Source: Doris montereyensis
Taxonomy: Eukaryota; Mollusca; Gastropoda; Nudibranchia; Dorididae
DNA: 64,000 bases
Reading direction: 5' to 3'
NCBI GenBank assembly: GCA_037039925.1
Contig: JAXRKP010001095.1
Location: 21,001 to 85,000, forward strand
The notes beneath the pieces were generated by a model. That model did not search any database. It was not told the DNA's origin and saw only the letters and a list, made by a program, of their open reading frames with translations. Below, piece after piece: positions 13,201 through 23,959 of the stretch (positions within the stretch are counted from its first letter, which is position 1; each line of letters starts with the position of its first letter). The position numbers and the translations under genes are program-made.

Positions 13201-15535
13201 CCTTGTCTGTGTGGTATGAACGTCTTGTCGTTTGTCTGTGATATGAACGTCTTGTCTGTGTGGTATGAACGTCTTGTCTGTGTGGTCTTGTCTGTGTGGT
13301 ATGAACGTCTTGTCTGTGTGGTATGAACGTCTTCTATGTGTGGTATGAACACCTTGTCTGTGTGGTATGAACGTCTTGTCTGTGTCGTATGAACGTCTTC
13401 TCTGTGTGGTATGAACGTCTTGTCTGTGTGGTATGAACGTCTTCTATGTGTGGTATGAACGTATTGTCTGGTGATATGAACGTCTTCTGTGTGGTATGAA
13501 CATCTTCTATGTGTGGTATGAACATCTTGTCTGTGTGATATGAACGTCTTGTCGTGTGTATGAACGTCTTGTCTGTGTGATATGAACGTCTTGTCTGTGT
13601 GGTATGAACGTCTTGTCTGTGTGGTATGAACGTCTTGTCTGTGTGGTATGAACGTCTTGTCTGTGTGATATGAACGTCTTCTATGTCTGTGTGGTATGAA
13701 CGTCTTGTCTGTGTGGTATGAACGTCTTCTCTGTGTAGTATGAACGTCTTGTCTGTGTTGTATGAACGTCTTCTGTGTGGTATGAACGTTTTGTCTGTGT
13801 GATATGAACGTCTTTCTGTGTGGTATGAACGTCTTGTCTGTGATATGAACATCTTCTCTGTGTGGTATGAACGTCTTGTCTGTGTGGTATGAACGTCATG
13901 TCTGTGTGGTATGAACGTCTTCTCTGTGTGGTATGAACGTCTTGTCTGTGTGATATGAACGTCTTCTCTGTGTGATATGAAGGTCTTGATATGAACGTCT
14001 TGTCTGTGGTATGAACGTGTTGTCTGTGTGGTATGTACGTCTTCTCTGTGTGATATGAACGTATTGTCTGTGTGATATGAACGTCTTGTCTGTGTGGTAT
14101 GAACGTCTTGTCTGTGTGATATGAACATCTTGTCTGTGTGGTATGAACGTCTTCTATATGTGATATGAACGTCTTCTCTATGCGATATGAACGTCTTGTC
14201 TGTGTGGTATGAACGTCTTCTCTGTGTGGTATGAACGTCTTCTTTGTGTGATATGAACGTCTTGTCTGTGTGGTATGAACGTCGTCTCTGTGTGATATGA
14301 AGGTCTTCTCTGTGTGGTATGAACGCCTTGTCTGTGTGGTATAAACGTCTTGTCTGTGTGGTATGAACGTCTTGTCTGTGTGATATGAACGTCTTCTATG
14401 TGTGATATGAACGTCTTGTCTGCGTGATATGAACGTCTTGTTTGTGTGGTATGAGCGTCTTCTATTTGTGGTATGAACGTCTTGTCTGTGTGGTATGAAC
14501 GTCTTCTATGTGTGGTATGAACGTCTTCTTTGTGTGATATGAACGTGTCTCTCTGAACGTCGTCTCTGTGTATGAAGGTCTTCTCTGTGTGTAGTATGAA
14601 CGCCTTCTCTGTGTGGTATAAACGTCTTGTCTGTGTGGTATAAACGTTCTGTCTGTGTGATATGAACGTCTTCTATGTGTGATATGAACTTCGTGATTGA
14701 ACGTCTTGTTTGTGTGTATGAATGTCTTCTCTTTGTGGTATGAACGTCTTGTCTCTGTGGTATAAACGTCTTGTCTGTGTGATATGAACGTCTTCTCTGT
14801 GTGGTATAAATGTGTTCTCTGTGTTGTATGAACATCTTCTGTGTGCCATGAACGTCTTGTCTGTGTGGTGGCGAACGTCTTCTCTGTGTGGTATGAACGT
14901 CTTCTCTGTGTGATATGAATGTCTTCTCTGTGTGATGAATGTCTTCTCTGTATTGATATGAACGTCTTGCCTGTGTGGTATGAACGTCTTGTCTGTGTGG
15001 TATGAACGTCTTCTCTGTGTGGTATGAACGTCTTGTCTGTGTGGTATGAACGTCTTGTCTGTGTAATGGTATGAACGTCTTCTCTGTGATATGAACGTCT
15101 TCTCTGTGGATATGAACGTTTTCTCTGTGTGATATGAACGTCTTGTCTGTGTGGTATGAACGTCTTGTCTGTGGTGGTATGAACGTTTTGTCTGTGTGGT
15201 ATGAACATCTTGTCTGTGTCATATGAACGTTTTCTCTGTGTGGTATGAACGTCTTGTTTGTGTGGTATGATCATCTTGTCTGTGTGGTATGAACGTCTTG
15301 TCTGTGTGATATGAACATCTTCTCTGTGTGATATGAACGTTTTGTCTGTGTGATATGATCACTGGGGTGGTGTTGTCTGTGTGGTATGAACGTGTTCTCT
15401 GTGTGGTATGAACGCCTTGTCTGTGTGGTATGAACGTCTTCTCTGTGTGGTATGAACGTGTTCTCTGTGTGGTATGAACGCCTTATGTGTGTGGTATGAA
15501 CGTGTTCTCTGTGTGGTATGAACGCCTTATGTGTG
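7246..15535. repeat. 22-bp minisatellite array, 8.3 kb (~370 copies)
   Basis: The unit is about 22 bp with signature gtatgaacgtcttgtctg; frequent variants are ttctctg, ttctatg and gatatgaacg. Unit length drifts through small indels, most strongly at about 9500-11150. The minus strand of the consensus lacks stops in all three frames, which creates very long open frames. The longest spans 11141-12997 (618 codons), with others at 11109-12464, 13334-14128 and 9519-10325. All encode a repeating His/Arg/Thr/Asp-rich 22-residue pattern (three monomers, 66 bp). They have no domain, no signal peptide and no non-repeat portion, so I regard them as non-genic. Confidence 0.95.
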
Positions 15536-15650
15536 TGGTCTGTCTCTCTCTACTTCTTTGCCCGTCTCTGTTTCTCTCTATGTGTGTGTGTGTCTCTCTC
15601 TCTGTCTCTATCAATGTCTTTCAATTAAGTTAGTTTTTGTTTGTTTAACA
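15536..15650. repeat. Pyrimidine-rich (TCTC/TG) simple repeat
   Basis: A short run of tctctctc, tgtgtgtgtg and tctgtctctatc follows the last 22-bp units. It probably grew from the TGTG/TCT content of the neighbouring monomers. No other feature is seen between here and the next array at 15690. Confidence 0.8.
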
Positions 15651-15689
15651 ATGAATCACTCGATACCGCCCACTCATTGTCTTTAGGAC

Positions 15690-16335
15690 TAGCTGTATGA
15701 ATTATTGAGAATTCAACCTATTGTTAGTGTATGAAGTATTGAGAAATTCCAACCTATTGATTAGCTGTTTGAATTAATGAAATTCAACCTATTGATTAGC
15801 TGTATGAATTATTGAAATTCAGCCTATTGATTAGCTATATGAATTATTGGGAATTCAACCTATTGATTAGCTGTATGAATTATTGAGAATTCAACCTATT
15901 GATTAGCACAATATGAATTATTAGAATTAAACCTATGGATTAGCTGTATGAATTATTGAGAATTCAACCTATTGATTAGCTGTTTGAATTATTGAGGAAT
16001 TCCAACCTATTGATTAGCTGTATGAATTATTGAGAATTCAACCTATTGATTAGCTGTATGAGTTATTTGAGAATTCAACCTATTGATTAGCTGTATGAGT
16101 TATTGAAAATTCAACCTATTGATTAGCTGTATGAATTATTGAGAATTCAACCTATAGATTAGCTGTATGAATTATTGAGAATTCAACCTATTGATTAGCT
16201 GTATGAATTATTGGGAATTCAACCTATGGATTAGCTGTATGAATTATTGAGAATTCAACCTATTGATTAGCTGTATGAATTATTGAGAATTCAACCTATT
16301 GATTAGCTGTATGAATTATTGAGAATTTATCGATC
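15690..16335. repeat. 36-bp minisatellite array (~18 copies)
   Basis: Units carry ttgattagctgtatgaatt and gagaattcaaccta. Spacing between tattgattag words (16261 to 16297) is 36 bp. Most copies contain an EcoRI-type gaattc site. The array decays into atcgatcagctt-containing sequence at about 16325-16370. Confidence 0.94.
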
Positions 16336-17189
16336 AGCTTATTAATTCAACTAGCATCGATCAGCTTAATTTTGAGAAATCAACTTCTTTCACGTATTAT
16401 TATCGTATGCTTACCTGCACACACCATAATACGAAATTCGTGTGCTTTCTGAAATGTTTTGTGTTCGAATGCATCCCTAACCATGCAGTTTCTGTGTAAA
16501 TCAATTGACTACAAGTCATCTTTCCTGTTGTGACCTCTCATAACACCTTTGCATTCTCAGGGCACGCAACTGTATTCACTGACAACAATGGCAGCTCTGT
16601 TTGGAAGGTTGCACCTGGGTGCTCTGTGATACAAACACAGAATGGAGTTTAACATGATGGTGTGAAACTTGGCAGACGACTCGACGCGTGACGTGTCGAA
16701 AAATGTTCAAACGACGTATGGTCTGTTTTTATACTGGCAGCTTTGACCACCCTGAATATTTTGATGGCACGGTGAGTGTCTACAGCAATCTTGATTGTTA
16801 TTTTATGGGTTGTTTTTTTTCTTCCTTTTTTTTTTTCTTTTTTTCTTCACATTTTATTTACACGATAGAAAAAGCTCACATTCCACCAACACGTCTTGAA
16901 GATATTGTTTCAGCCATTTTAGCATTTATGGTGAATATGGGTATACTAATTTTTCGTTCTTTATTAATGCATCTCTGTAACAAAGTTAACTTGCTTTGAA
17001 TAAATACATTCACAACTATACAAATTAATAAAGGGCAATTAGAAAATGACATCCATTAAGACGAATCAGCAATCAAACCATGGCAAATTGATAATTATCT
17101 GAGAACTTTTAAAACATAAAGAATGTTACTTGAAAAGATATGCATATTATTGACTATACAAGTCATGGGCTCCAGAACTTCTTTCTGTC
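16336..17189. other. Non-repetitive spacer, AT-rich, with one weak exon candidate
   Basis: There is no tandem structure. The only coding-like part is 16561-16771, described separately. The rest is AT-rich: a poly-T stretch at about 16806-16850 and plain AT-rich sequence to 17170. No RNA gene or transposon motif was recognised. Confidence 0.6.
16561..16771 (+). pseudogene. Possible broken exon, unknown protein
   Basis: The segment follows a good acceptor-like string (ttgcattctcag, ending at 16560) and ends at a strong donor consensus (gtgagt at 16772). One frame from 16560 reads FTDNNGSSVWKVAPGCSV before a TAA near 16650. Another frame, open from about 16658, reads FYTGSFDHPEYFDGT up to the donor. 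Each looks like real protein, but no frame is open across the whole segment, so it needs at least one indel to be an exon. I do not recognise the family. It could be a decayed exon, an exon with assembly indels, or chance. Confidence 0.25.
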
Positions 17190-18000
17190 TTGTTTCTAGT
17201 TTCTAGATTCAACTTTTTATAGATTAGAGATATGTTTTGCTTTTATTTCCTCCTAGAGATTTAGATTCAATGTTTTGCTTTTTTAGAATAGAGATCTTAG
17301 ATTCAATGTTTTGCTTTTTATAGATTAGAGATTTAGATTCAATCTTTTTTTTTTTTTTTATAGAACAGAGATCTAGATTCAATGTTTTGCTTTTTATAGA
17401 TTAGAGATCTAGATTCAATGTTTTGTTTTTTATAGAATAGAGATCTAGATTCAATGTTTTGCTTTTTATAGATTTCTAGATTCTTTTATAGATTAGAGAT
17501 CTAGATTCAATGTTTTGTTTTTTATAGAATAGAGATCTAGATTCAATGTTTTGCTTTTTATAGATTAGAGATCTAGATTCAATGTTTTTTTTCCTTTATA
17601 GATTTCCTTTTTCTTTCTTTTTTCTTTCTTTTCTTCTTTTTTCTGTTTTTCTAGAATAGAGATCTAGATTCAATGTTTTGCTTTTTATAGATTAGAGATT
17701 TAGATTCAATGTTTTTCTTTTTTATAGATTCTCATTCCTGTCTTTCTTTCCTTTTTCTTTCTTCTAGATTCAATGTTTTCTTTTTTTCTATCATTTTCTT
17801 TTTAGTTCTGTTTTTGCTTTTTATTGATAAACACTAATTCAATGTTTTTTTGGAAACTAACGTAGATTCACTGTCACTGCCATCCTAACAACACTCATCA
17901 TGACATCTTAGTTGACTTAGAGATCATGGATTCAATGTTTTGCTTTTAATAGGAAGGATCTGATTCAATGTTTTGCTTTACTATAGGATTAGAGATCTAC
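17190..18000. repeat. ~36-bp T-rich minisatellite array, degenerate (~20 copies)
   Basis: Units carry tagattcaatgttttgc and tttttatagattagagatc (about 36 bp). Copies are broken by T-rich or TTTC-rich expansions at about 17340-17360, 17590-17650 and 17720-17830. Many units carry an agatct hexamer. The last recognisable copies are at about 17930-18000. Confidence 0.88.
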
Positions 18001-18199
18001 ACTTCACATGTTGACCCAGAGCAAACTTGGGTACTCATATCAAAATATTCTACACGTGGTCCCCAATAATTTCTTCCAAATCAGATAATCTCTTTATATA
18101 ATTCTGAGCTGTTGTCTTCGCTGTTCTTGACGATGATATTTCTTGCTTGTAACGCAATAGTCAAAGGAGTGTGACATGTTTTGTATGAATAAGACAAAG
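18001..18199. other. Short unique spacer with an ankyrin-like peptide on the minus strand
   Basis: On the minus strand, roughly 18085-18180 reads CHTPLTIALQARN, then IIVKNSEDNSSELYKEII and a stop at about 18081. The TPLxxALQxxN pattern resembles the first helix of an ankyrin repeat. It is about 30 residues, continues upstream into the 61-bp array, and has no start codon of its own. The resemblance may be accidental. Confidence 0.25.
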
Positions 18200-18765
18200 T
18201 CACTGTGACAATATGTCCAACATCAATAATGAGAGCATCAGTTTCTACAAGAATAGCAGTCACTTGAAATCTGTCCAACATCAATAATGAGGTGCATCGG
18301 TTTCTGTAAGAATAGAGTGTCACTTGAAATATGTCCAACATCAATAATGAGAGCATCCAGTTTTACAAGAATAGTAGGTGTCACCTGAAATATGTCCAAC
18401 ATCAATAATGAGAGCATCAGTTTCTACAAGAATAGAAGGTGACATGAAATATGTCCAACATCAATAAGAGTGCATCAGTTTCTACAAGAAAATATGAAAT
18501 ATGTCAACATCAATAATGAGAGCATCAGTTTCCACAAGAATAGCATTATTGTGTCTTGTATTGAATAAGAAATATGTCCAACATCAATAATGAGAGCATC
18601 AGTTTCCACAAGAATAGCAGGTGTCACATGAAATATGTCCAACATCAATAATGAGAGCATCAGTTTCCACAAGAATAGCAGGTTCATGCTTTGAAATATG
18701 TCCAACATCAATAATGATATGCATGTTTCCACAAGAATAGCAGGTTCACTTGAAATAAGTCCAAC
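18200..18765. repeat. 61-bp minisatellite array (~9 copies)
   Basis: Units carry tgtccaacatcaataatgag and agcatcagtttccacaag. Successive units start at 18575 and 18636, 61 bp apart. Several copies are shortened at the gcaggtgtcacatgaaat end. Open frames on the minus strand are frame-hopping products of this monomer. Confidence 0.93.
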
Positions 18766-18889
18766 ACGAGCCTTAAAAGCTTTATTGAACCTGGCTGTGT
18801 AATTTGCCTTCCTGTGTCTTTCGACGAAAGAGTGTTCTGGCCGATCATTTGATCAAGTAAGTTGTTTGACCAGGTCAGAATAAGCTTGT
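18766..18889. other. Short unique spacer between two arrays
   Basis: This is about 120 bp of unique sequence (ccttaaaagctttattg to gtttgaccaggtcag). No gene or RNA motif is seen. Confidence 0.5.
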
Positions 18890-19365
18890 GTGAATACTGC
18901 TACACCTTCATCTTGACTATGTCAGCAAAGTTTATGTGATTATTGAATACCAGTGTTCATCTTGATTGAATAAGACAAAGAGTGTGAATATTGAATAAGA
19001 CTGAAAAGAGTGTTATGCTTGTGTGAATACTGCTACCACCTTCATCTTGACCATGTCAGCAAAGTTTGTGTGATTATTGCTACCACCTTCATCTTGACCA
19101 TGTCAGCAAAGTTTGTGTGAGTATTGCTACCACCTTCATCTTGACCATGTCAGCAAAGTTTGACATGTGATTATTGCTACCACCTTCATCTTGACCAAGA
19201 CGAAAAAGTTTGTGCTTGATTATTGCTACCACCTTCATCTTGACCATGTAAGCAAAGTTTGTGTGATTATTGCTACCACCTTCATCTTGACCATGTCAGC
19301 AAAGCAAACCACCTTCATCTTGAATAAGACCATGTCAGTTAAAGCTTGTGTGAATACTGCTACCA
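18890..19365. repeat. 47-bp minisatellite array (~10 copies)
   Basis: Units carry ttgctaccaccttcatcttg and accatgtcagcaaag. Unit starts at 19021 and 19068 are 47 bp apart. Copies at about 18950-19010 and 19310-19330 are interrupted by ttgaataagac, a word also present in the 61-bp array, so the two families have exchanged sequence. Confidence 0.92.
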
Positions 19366-19549
19366 TCTTCATGATTTTCAATAGTTGAGTTCTCATCACA
19401 TGTGTTTGTGTTTTCTTTGTCATTCTTGGTCGCACTGACATGACTTGATAGAGGTGTCAGAAAGGTGTAGATACATATATCTTCTTCTCGCTGCATTTCG
19501 TTTCTGTCGGTGTGTTGTCTTGGTCGCTTGCTTGTTTTCACTGATGTGT
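19366..19549. other. Unique spacer
   Basis: Plain sequence between the 47-bp and 45-bp arrays. Open frames crossing it on both strands are short and overlap the flanking repeats. No recognised gene. Confidence 0.5.
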
Positions 19550-19872
19550 TTTCCCGACGATAGATGTAAAAAACCGCTTGATTCACTAATTGTTTTTCCC
19601 GACGATAGATGTAAAAATAACCGCTTGATTCACTGATTGTTTTCCGACGATAGATGAAAAAAACCCGCTTGATTCAATAATAGTGTTACATGACTTGTAT
19701 TGTTGATTCATATAATTGTTTTCCGACGATAGATGTTAAAAACCCGCTTGATTCACTAATTGTTTTCCCGACGATAGATGTAAAAAAACCCGCTTGATTA
19801 CTAATTGTTTTCCCGACGATAGATGTTAAAAACCCGCTTGATTCACTAATTGTTTTCCCGACGATAGATGTG
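19550..19872. repeat. 45-bp minisatellite array (~7 copies)
   Basis: Units carry ttcactaattgttttcccg and acgatagatgt, then aaaaacccgcttga. Copies are spaced 45 bp (19801 to 19846). One copy near 19680-19720 is replaced by an unrelated tgttacatgacttgt stretch. Confidence 0.92.
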
Positions 19873-20435
19873 TCCAAAGAAACGAACTCGTCTTATTTCC
19901 GTCTGAAACTGTCAGAGTTGAATGATGACCCGTCTAATAAACTATTTACGTTTTATGTGACTTATTTCCGAATTGACCCGTCTGGAAGCTGAAAGGAGTT
20001 GAATGATGTCCCGTCTGGGTTTTAGCTTTTCAGCCTGTCATGGCCAATCCAACCAAACTGTCAGGAATCCAATGACGACGTTTTTAATTCTGCTTTCAAG
20101 TCGTCAGTGTTACACAGCCTTACGTCGCACAGTGCGTCATGTCGAAGGTGGCCATGCCATCAAATTTGAATGGACGCGGGTAGTGCGGGTAGTGCAGCCT
20201 GATCGGGTTGTTTTGTATTACGTTTGATTTCCAGCTACTTTGAAGGAAGAACGATATTCCATGTAAAATACTGTTGATAGAATATTCAAGTATTCCTGCA
20301 ATCCGTTATCTGGGCATCTTAAAATGACGAGCAAATGTCAAAAGAAACTTGAAATCATAAAAGGGAATGGATTATTTTGACGTATTTTAAGTTTATATTG
20401 GTATCATGATGTAAGATTGACAAGACACATGCACA
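19873..20435. other. Unique spacer with a weak two-copy duplication
   Basis: Between 19895 and 20030, the words ttatttccg, gttgaatgatg and cccgtct each recur, suggesting a decayed two-copy repeat of about 75-90 bp. A 74-codon open frame at 20003-20227 matches no family I know and has no supporting signals. The rest is unremarkable. Confidence 0.5.
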
Positions 20436-21308
20436 CCTACAAATATACATACATACATACATACATACAGGCATACACGCATGCATAGATAGCATACATA
20501 CATACATACATACATAGCATACATACATATATACATACATACATACAGGCATACACGCATGCATACATAGCATACATACATACATACATATCATACATAC
20601 ATACATACATACATACATACAGGCATACACGCATGCATTCTTATACATACATACATACTATTACATACATACATACATACATACATACATTTTACATACA
20701 TACATAAAATATACATACGTGTACATACATACATACATACATTCATACGAGGAAATACACGCATGCATACATAGCATATACATACATCAATATACGCATA
20801 CATACATACATACATGTGTTTGTTTGTTTGTGTGTTTGTTTGTTTGCATGTTAGTTTACAACATACATACATAGCATACATACATACATACATACATATA
20901 TACAATAACATACATACAAGGTTAGGCAACAGTGTACACGCAAGCCATACATAGAATATCCATACATACATACACATACATACATACATACATAACAAAA
21001 TAAGGCATAGTTTAATGTAATATTTTCATATAAATCGTTACACAATGAATACATAAACATAAAACATACATATATATTATCATACATACATATATAAATA
21101 AATAGGATGAATGATCTCATGAATAGGCTGATTAAAACACGCATAAACATAAAGCATACATACATACATACATAATAGATACATACATTACATTCATACA
21201 TACAGGATTACAGGCATGCATACATAGCATACATACATAATAATACATACATACATATATACATACATACATTCATACATACAGGCATACACGCATGCAT
21301 ACATAGCA

Positions 21309-21342
<34 letters not shown>

Positions 21343-21930
21343 AATAAATAATAATTCATACATACAGGCATACACGCATGCATACATAACAATACATACA
21401 TAAATAAATAAGTAATATATACATACATACATTCATACATACAGGCATACATTAATGAATACATGAATAAATACATACATACATATATATATACATAAAT
21501 ACAGTTCATAAATACATAATGCATACACGCATGCATACATAACATACATACATACATAAACATACATGATACATATATACATAAGCAAATATATAAGTGA
21601 ATAATACTTACGTACATACATACACACATACATACATACGTACATACATACATACATCATCCATACATACATACATACATATATACATACACACATAAAA
21701 AATACACGCATACACACATACCTACATACAATAAAGAAAGGCATCCTCTATATATAAGTGATATATATCTATATATCTGCCTATATCTGTCTGTCTATCT
21801 GTCTGTCTGTCTGTATCTCTAAATCTATATATATACATACAAACATACACGTATACATAAATACTTACATTAATACATATATGTATACATACATTTCATA
21901 CATACATACTCATACATACTACATACATAC

Positions 21931-21961
<31 letters not shown>

Positions 21962-22214
21962 CATACATACATACATACATACATACATACATACATACAT
22001 ACATACATACATACATACATACATGCATATATACATACATACAAACATACACGCATGCATACACTCTTATTGTACATACATACACACATACGTACATACA
22101 TACATACATACATATATACATATAGACATAAATACATACATACATACATCACAACATACTCTACATAAATACTTACATTAATACATATATGCATACATAC
22201 ATACATACATACAA

Positions 22215-22250
<36 letters not shown>

Positions 22251-22508
22251 CATACATACAAACATACACGCATGCATAGAGACTTACGTACATACATACA
22301 CACATACGTACATACATACATACATACATATATACATATATACATAAATACATACATACATACATACATACATCAATATATGCATACATACATACATACA
22401 TACATACATATACATACATACATACATACATACATACATACATACATACATACATACATACATACATACATACATGCATATTACATACATACATACATAC
22501 ATACATAC
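20436..22508. repeat. (TACA)n tetranucleotide repeat with an embedded higher-order unit
   Basis: Roughly 2 kb of tacatacatacataca. Within it, a longer phrase aggcatacacgcatgcata plus catagcat recurs many times (for example near 20467, 20545, 20620, 21283, 21367 and 21520). The purest run is about 21920-22024. A tctgtctgtctatctg patch lies at 21775-21820. Open frames here encode Met-Tyr-Val-Cys or Ile-His-Thr-Tyr repeats and are not genes. Confidence 0.97.
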
Positions 22509-22985
22509 ACACTACTACTACTTTTACTACTACTACTACTACTACTACTAGTACTACTATACTATACTACTACTACTCTATTCTACTACTATACTACTAT
22601 ACTAGTACTACTACTACTATACTATACTACTACTACTACTACTACTAGTACTACTACTACTAGTACTACTACTATTAGCACTACTACTACTAGTACTACT
22701 ATCTATCTAGTACTACTACTACTTCTATTACTCTATCTACTCTATCTATCTATGCTATCTACTCTACTACTACTATTACTACTACTACTACTACTCTATA
22801 CTACTACTACTCTATCTATACTGTTCTCACTACTATTCTATTATCTATCTGTTCTCACTACTACTATCTATCTATCTATCTACTACTACTATTACTATCT
22901 ATCTATCTATCTATTTCCCTATTGAACTACTACTACTACTGAAATTACTACTACTGAAACTACTACTACTACAACGGTCTCTTTT
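22509..22985. repeat. (CTA)n trinucleotide with ATCT interspersions
   Basis: Direct continuation of the TACA block into ctactacta triplets, with tagtac, ctatctatctat and ctatact interruptions. The leucine/threonine-rich frames are repeat products. Confidence 0.95.
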
Positions 22986-23079
22986 TCCAAAACAGATCGC
23001 TCAAGGTTGACTGAGTGGGAGATTGGGCGGAACGCAAACAATCAGATTAGTAGCAGAGGGCTGGTGTGGATGACCAGAA
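22986..23079. other. Short unique island between triplet repeats
   Basis: About 95 bp of non-repetitive sequence (tttccaaaacagatcgctc to gtggatgaccagaatac). It is too short to classify. Confidence 0.5.
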
Positions 23080-23278
23080 TACTTCTACTACTATTACTTC
23101 TATTATGGTTATTTCTGCTACTACTACTACTACTGCTACTACTACTACTACTACTGCTACTGCTGCTACTGCTGCTATCTGCTGCTAACTACTACTACTA
23201 CTGCTGCTACTACTACTACTACTACTACTACTACTAAAGCTGCCACTACTACTATTACTACTACTACTGCTACTGCTG

Positions 23279-23340
<62 letters not shown>

Positions 23341-23412
23341 GCTACTACTACTACTACTACTACTACTAATAATAATAATAATAATAATAATATTAATAAT
23401 AATAATTATTAT
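23080..23412. repeat. (CTA)n with CTG variants, ending in (AAT)n
   Basis: Mostly pure ctactacta with ctgctgcta variants to 23367, then aataataat to about 23412. All leucine- or tyrosine-rich frames are repeat products. Confidence 0.95.
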
Positions 23413-23790
23413 TGCAATGTGCTTTACTTTAGCGAATGTTCCACAACTACAGATTTAATCACAAACGATGGTATTTGAACCTTGCTAACTAAACGGAGTG
23501 TAATGTGCTTTAGCCAATGTTTCACAAAAACAGATCTGATCATAAACGATGGTGTTTGAACCTTGCTAACTGAATGTAGTGCAATGTGCTTTACTTTAGC
23601 CAAGGCTCCACAACCACGGATCTGGTCACAAACGAAGGGTTTGAACCTTGCTAACTAAACGGAGTGTAATGTGCTTTACTTTGGCCAAGGTTTTACAAAC
23701 CACGGATCAGATCACAAACGATGGTGTTTGAACCTTGCTAACTAAACGTAGTGCAATGCTTTAGCTAAGGTTCCATCTGGTGACGGATAT
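23413..23790. repeat. ~81-87-bp tandem repeat (4-5 copies)
   Basis: The word tttgaaccttgctaact recurs at about 23474, 23555, 23640 and 23727 (81, 85 and 87 bp apart). Each copy also has gtgctttactttagcc and atcacaaacgatgg. Copies differ by many substitutions, so this is an older array. The 23791-23960 flank is unique with no recognised gene. Confidence 0.9.
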
Positions 23791-23959
23791 TTTGTTTGTG
23801 TCAAGAGAAAATAAAAGATACGTCAACGCGTTTACAGAAGAAAAACTGCGAAACAAAGAGAAAAGAAATTTAGTCAAAGTATATTATGAACCGAGATGAA
23901 AACATTATAGGAAGGTTACAGCAACGCAAAACAGGACCAGAAAACTCCAACATAATCAT

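Noticed and set aside
20003..20227. 74-codon frame in the spacer before the TACA block
   Set aside because: No recognised motif, no splice or poly(A) context, and partly made of a decayed local duplication.
20355..22925. Met-Tyr-Val-Cys and Ile-His-Thr-Tyr frames of up to 217 codons
   Set aside because: They are translations of the TACA tetranucleotide and CTA triplets.
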